A DNA stretch of 64,000 nucleotides, from contig SJOL01003040.1 in NCBI GenBank assembly GCA_004794785.1, positions 1,501,697-1,565,696 on the forward strand. Direction: 5' to 3'. The translations under genes and the position numbers were made by a program. Under the pieces are notes generated by a model, which saw only the letters and a program-made list of their open reading frames with translations, had not been told where the DNA came from and did not search any database. Positions 60,485-64,000 of this stretch are shown in pieces. The stretch comes from Opisthorchis felineus (lineage: Eukaryota > Platyhelminthes > Trematoda > Opisthorchiida > Opisthorchiidae). Positions within the stretch are counted from its first letter, which is position 1. The number at the start of each line of letters is the position of its first letter.

Positions 60485-60640
60485 ACACAACTCATCCGCA
60501 GCCTGTTGCCGAATGGTTATGCTAAAACTACTTACTGGGAGGTCAGGGGTCCGAGGCACCCAGGAGTTTCGTGAGGTGCACATGGCTGGTGATTCCCAAT
60601 AGAGATGAAGCATCTGTGCAGTGCTTCTTGGCTTTTCGGC
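60485..60640 (+). repeat. SINE-like unit, inverted partner 2
   Basis: Contains GCCGAATGGTTATGCTAAAAC, GGAGTTTCGTGAGGTGCAC and GATTCCCAATAGAGATGAAGC, matching the unit 135 bases to the left in inverse orientation. Divergence between the two is about a quarter of positions, so they are separate old insertions rather than a fresh palindrome. Confidence 0.55.
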
Positions 60641-61227
60641 ATAGATGGACTTGACGTACAGGAGGAAATCTCCATTAAAAATCCTCAGGTCTCCTCAGAC
60701 TACCATCCTATACATGTTAGGAGATCGTAAATAGTGGTTCCATGCCAAACGCTGCGTTGACGAAACCCCCCACGGCTTATCTATCTGTTGTCTCATTATC
60801 GCATTACATGGCAAGAAAGCTCAAAAGAGACAAGTTTAAGGGAATCGATCACGTCGTGCTTTGGATCAAATCTGGTGTACAAAAAACATTAGTTTGGAAG
60901 TTCCACTTGTCTGGAATTAAAGGGCGATAGTTCGGTTTCAGTGATGAAATTAGCTACAGGGCCATATATAGGCTTAAATCTCCTTGCTAAAGTGAATTCT
61001 AATTCTGTGGTAAACCGGTTATTGACAGGCAGTTGACAGTTGCAAGATTGCAGGAGGTGAACATAGACGGTCATCTTGTCATATTACAGCCTGGTAAGTG
61101 GTCAGGCGTCATACTTCTAGACATCAGGGTTGACATTCAGGATGATCGTTTGAATTCACAAGATGTGACTATGGATAGAGTCCAGTTGTGCTCAACAGAA
61201 ACTCATCTCAGGAGCCACATCATCATC
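60641..61227. other. No supported gene
   Basis: Short frames only, up to the RTE tail at 61220. Confidence 0.45.
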
Positions 61228-62521
61228 GACAGCATGACATCAGTGTTCGACACTGATGCTTCGCTGCCGTACAACCATGATTTAGTTTGAAAGCCTTATT
61301 GTGAAGAAAAGAATAAAAGTGGACAGGGAAGGGACCTAGTGCTAGATTACTACAATCATTCGAGGTGTCTACACTTCCAGACACACATTCAGGCAATCTG
61401 GATGGAAAATGACAACAAGAACGCCACTGACATCGCTTAGCAGCGTCTCCAACCGGGCGCAGTGAGGATCACGCGGTCCCCAACCTGGAAGGCGAGTAGC
61501 ACCGACAGCACCCAAACGTTTCGTAATCTCTTTCATACCTCTCCGCCAGGTCAAGGGTTGGCCAGCTCTCTGCTCCCGCCACTCTGAATTGGGTACGGAG
61601 AACAGCACTCTCTTCGGCGAACGACGGTTCGGCATACGCAATACATGGCCTAACCAACGCGGCTTTTGGTGCTGGACACATTCTTCAATGGAAGTTCCTG
61701 TTGCACAACCGAAAACTCGCTTTCTAATTGTCTCGTTACGGATTCTCCGACACCAACCTACACGAGCTATGGTCCTGAGACAATGATTGTCGAACACCTG
61801 AAGACGTCCCAGTACTGCCTCTCGAACAGGCCAAGTCTCACAGCCATACAACAAAACAGCCGCACTGTAGCCTGATACACACGTCCCTTGAGATTCAGAG
61901 ATACACCACTTTGACACCATAGGTGTCTCAAATTAGCAAACACGACCCAAGCCTTGCAGATTCGTGTATTGACCTCATCTGTCACACTACGATCGGAACT
62001 AATACAACTTCCAAGATAAGTAAAACGCTTCACAACCTCGAGTGACTCTCTTTGGTTTTTAAGTGGCACGTTCAGTGACTGCATGTCCACGAGCATAACC
62101 TTACACTTTGTGGGTGCATAGTGCATACGAAAGGATGGGATGACTTTGATCAGTTCATCCAAAAACACCTGCGCCTTCTCCTCTTCTTCGAAGACGGGGA
62201 CGATGTTGTTTGCGTATTCCAGGTCGACAAGGCTTTCGCCAGAGACTATTTGGACACCAGGATTTTGAGGACCTTCCAGCGTTCGTCTCAGTATCTCGTC
62301 AATCACGAAAGTAAATAAGAATGGAGAGAGCGGACACCCCTGACGGACACCGCTTTGTGTACGGAAGCTTTTGAAGAGCTCACCGTATACCCTCACACTC
62401 TCCGGAAGTCTGAGAATACAAAGAACGTATTATGTTCACAAACTTCCGGGGCATTGCTTGATGGGTAAGCGTGTCAAGGAGAAGAGACCGATCAACCGAG
62501 TCGCATGCGCCTGGAAAATCC
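61228..62521 (-). mobile_element. RTE LINE (copy 7), nearly identical to copy 4
   Basis: Reproduces 51612-52905 with no difference noticed over about 1.29 kb. It has the same frames of 209 and 183 codons, the same YANN in place of YADD, and the same frameshift near the LLYGCETW block. It starts beside a short CATCATCAT tail and stops abruptly at 62521 inside the block A region (GCGCCTGGAAAATCC against GCGCCTAGGAAATCC in copy 4). Flanks on both sides are unrelated to those of copy 4, so it is a separate 5'-truncated insertion of the same subfamily. Confidence 0.9.
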
Positions 62522-62789
62522 GGGAATTCCAGGCACATAGCCCTTTAGAATCTAGATTTACTACAGAAAATTGCGCCAAATCATTGAAATCGAGATGTAC
62601 ACATTTGCTAGACCTGTGTGCAGCCGCAGCTATACAAAACCAGGAGTTGCTTTCGGATCAGTCCTATCGGCTAAAACTTCTCCTCAGTACGGGCTAGCGA
62701 GACGGTTGAGATTAATGGTGAAATTACTATTTAATGGGTCAATAACCCTCACCTTGAGGAATGGCTTCGAAGTGGCAGCATAAACTGAA

Positions 62790-63190
62790 ATGAATCTCGC
62801 AGGTTTGGACATCCGTTAAAGCTCACAGGTATGTCCTCAGGCGAAGCCTGATTTTTTCACACGTCAACGACGTGAACCTCCGTATACCAGGACCCACAAT
62901 GAAACGTCTATATCTGTTATGTGAAAAGAAATTTAATTTCAGCTTCCGAGGTCAATATCCTGAACACCACGGAAATCCACTTGGATGTGCTTTCACAGAG
63001 TTATTCATGAACATCATAGAAATATAAATGGAGAACCTAATTGGATAGGCTAACTTCTACAAAACATGTATAAATGATAACTTGTTAGTCACAGGTACAG
63101 TGCAAGAAACAAACAAACAAATGTTCAAGGCAATGAACAACACACATTCAAATAGCTTAAATATCCCCATGGTTTGAAAAAGAACACAGT
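62790..63190 (+). mobile_element. Penelope-like element RT fragment
   Basis: Translated on the plus strand it gives PTMKRLYLLCEKKFNFSF, GQYPEHHGNPLGCAFTELFM (equivalent to G-x-x-M-G-S-P-L-S-P) and FYKTCINDNLLVTGT, where the F-V-D-D catalytic block reads IND, followed by KQMFKAMNNTHSNSLNIPM. Three in-frame stops make it inactive. It faces the next element head-on; the join is at about 63185. Confidence 0.65.
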
Positions 63191-63229
63191 GACGAACATT
63201 AATGTTTTCGGGATCTCGTCATCAGGTCA
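63190..63229 (-). ncRNA. Candidate type I hammerhead in the Penelope tail
   Basis: On the minus strand: stem I 5' strand UGAC (63229-63226), CUGAUGA (63225-63219), a nine-base stem II region CGAGAUCCC, GAAA (63209-63206), then stem III formed by AACAU and AUGUU around a two-base loop (63206-63195), C at the cleavage position (63194) and GUCA (63193-63190), which pairs fully with UGAC. All core bases are present. Stem II is the weak point: it cannot form more than two pairs. The position just behind the GIY-YIG frame is where hammerheads are reported in Penelope-like elements. Confidence 0.55.
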
Positions 63230-64000
63230 GTACATATCTAATGGTTAAAATAAGAGCGAAAAATGAAATAAGCAGCGAAGATTGGTTAGTGAAATGGAAA
63301 ACGTGGAGACACGAACGATTGCTTGTCTGCGCCCCCCACGTCGCATCTAATTGGATGCTGTGAGATAGTCTAGAGGGCCATTGGGTGACTTGGCCGGTTG
63401 ATTGGTGTCACACGACCAAGGCAGACTCAGCGTTCGTACGAAACGTTTTCGACAGCACAGAACCGGGTTTCGCAGGCGTATGGCGACTGCCTCGGCTGTA
63501 GTCAAGCGCCGCCGTTGGATAGATACTGGTAGTCTATTGGATACACGGTAAATGACATGAAATGAATCATTTGGAATGACTACGTGCCCAGTGTCAATTA
63601 GGTGGGACGCAATTGAGCCTTTGGCTGAACTTTTGAGTCTAGTCGTATTCCGGTAAGAGAGGTGCTCACGTATTCTCTTGGAAAGTTGCCGTGTCGTGCG
63701 CCCAACATACTCCGCTGAACAGCAGCAGGAGAAAGAATGCACAACCATATTCTGGGTGAGGACTGGCATCTTGTCTTTGAGGTTTAAGTCGAGCAATGGG
63801 CTGGTTGTAAACCAGGACCGCAGAGTTCCAGCCGGAAAGGTGCGTTGTAGGGATTGAAGCAAGCGGCGATTGACTATGTCCGCCAACAGATCGCCTTTAT
63901 ACGGTAAACCCAAGTATATTGGTTTCTTTCCAACGGTCGTGCTAGGCGGCTGGATAGGGCGATCGGACATATTCTTGGTTATAAATCTCTCCGGGTAACC
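63195..64000 (-). mobile_element. Penelope-like element, 3' part with terminal tail
   Basis: Comprises the GIY-YIG frame (63347-64000), about 120 bases of non-coding sequence, and a terminal stretch containing a hammerhead-like fold. It is cut by the right edge of the window, so the reverse transcriptase, if present, lies outside. A degraded copy of the tail is at 25229-25375. Confidence 0.75.
63347..64000 (-). CDS. Penelope GIY-YIG endonuclease domain, C-terminal part of ORF
   Basis: The frame is open from the window edge to TGA/TAG at 63347-63349 (at least 217 codons). It begins GYPERFITKN, the end of the RT region. Next come LGLPYKGDLLADIVNRRL (linker), then CCCSAEYVGRTTRQLSKRI (Cys cluster plus the YIG half of GIY-YIG, with Arg after it), REH, ASHLIDTGH, and EAVAIRLRNP near the end (the catalytic Glu and conserved Asn region). 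This arrangement is specific to Penelope-like retroelements; the nuclease nicks DNA to prime reverse transcription. No stop or shift interrupts it, in contrast to other transposon frames in the window. An internal ATG at 63970 is not the true start. Confidence 0.88.
   Translation of the reverse strand, partial: GYPERFITKNMSDRPIQPPSTTVGKKPIYLGLPYKGDLLADIVNRRLLQSLQRTFPAGTLRSWFTTSPLLDLNLKDKMPVLTQNMVVHSFSCCCSAEYVGRTTRQLSKRIREHLSYRNTTRLKSSAKGSIASHLIDTGHVVIPNDSFHVIYRVSNRLPVSIQRRRLTTAEAVAIRLRNPVLCCRKRFVRTLSLPWSCDTNQPAKSPNGPLDYLTASN

Noticed and set aside
1..64000. CRISPR arrays, operons, riboswitches, prokaryotic ribosome binding sites, rRNA genes
   Set aside because: None seen; the sequence has split genes and LINE/Penelope elements of an animal genome.

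Overview
This window looks like euchromatic DNA of a flatworm, most probably a digenean trematode. The reasons are the mix of retroelements (RTE-type LINEs ending in CAT/TGA trinucleotide tails, Penelope-like elements with a GIY-YIG nuclease, hammerhead ribozymes, tRNA-headed SINEs, a gypsy integrase scrap), an intron-rich host gene with very long introns, and the absence of any bacterial-style gene organisation. The species cannot be fixed from the sequence alone. Nothing here looks viral or prokaryotic.

The one host gene I can support runs on the minus strand from about 58040 down to 33328. It encodes a TLC-domain multi-pass membrane protein (TLCD4/TMEM56-like). I assembled it from short exons whose splice phases fit: 57841-58040, tentatively 48533-48583, 48395-48453, 40626-40720, 37059-37132 and 33328-33925. 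Six CCAAT boxes lie in a GC-rich stretch just upstream of its start codon (58113-58328). Its introns are packed with transposon debris.

Layout. 1-8.8 kb: a 320-bp dispersed repeat, an RTE 3' end, otherwise no supported gene. 8.8-11.2 kb: a CR1/Jockey-like LINE remnant, then a fold-back Penelope-type repeat that carries a complete hammerhead ribozyme (11060-11112). 11-18 kb: mostly featureless, with a tRNA-like Pol III head, a decayed hammerhead repeat and a TA microsatellite. 18.4-32.5 kb: a large inverted repeat (18857-22680 against 29086-32371) whose central 3 kb is almost identical between arms; the 6.4-kb spacer holds RTE, LINE, Penelope and LTR-like remnants. 32.5-58 kb: the TLC gene with RTE, LINE, gypsy, SINE and Penelope pieces in its introns. 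58-64 kb: promoter region, a second copy of the window-start repeat, inverted SINE-like units, an RTE copy practically identical to one 9.6 kb away, and two opposed Penelope fragments. One of these has an open GIY-YIG reading frame running off the right edge, followed by a second candidate hammerhead.

Most reading frames outside these features are short chance frames. RTE, LINE and Penelope frames are broken by frameshifts, stops or truncation, so only the TLC gene is likely to give a functional host protein. The Penelope nuclease frame at the right edge is the one transposon frame that is open over its visible length.
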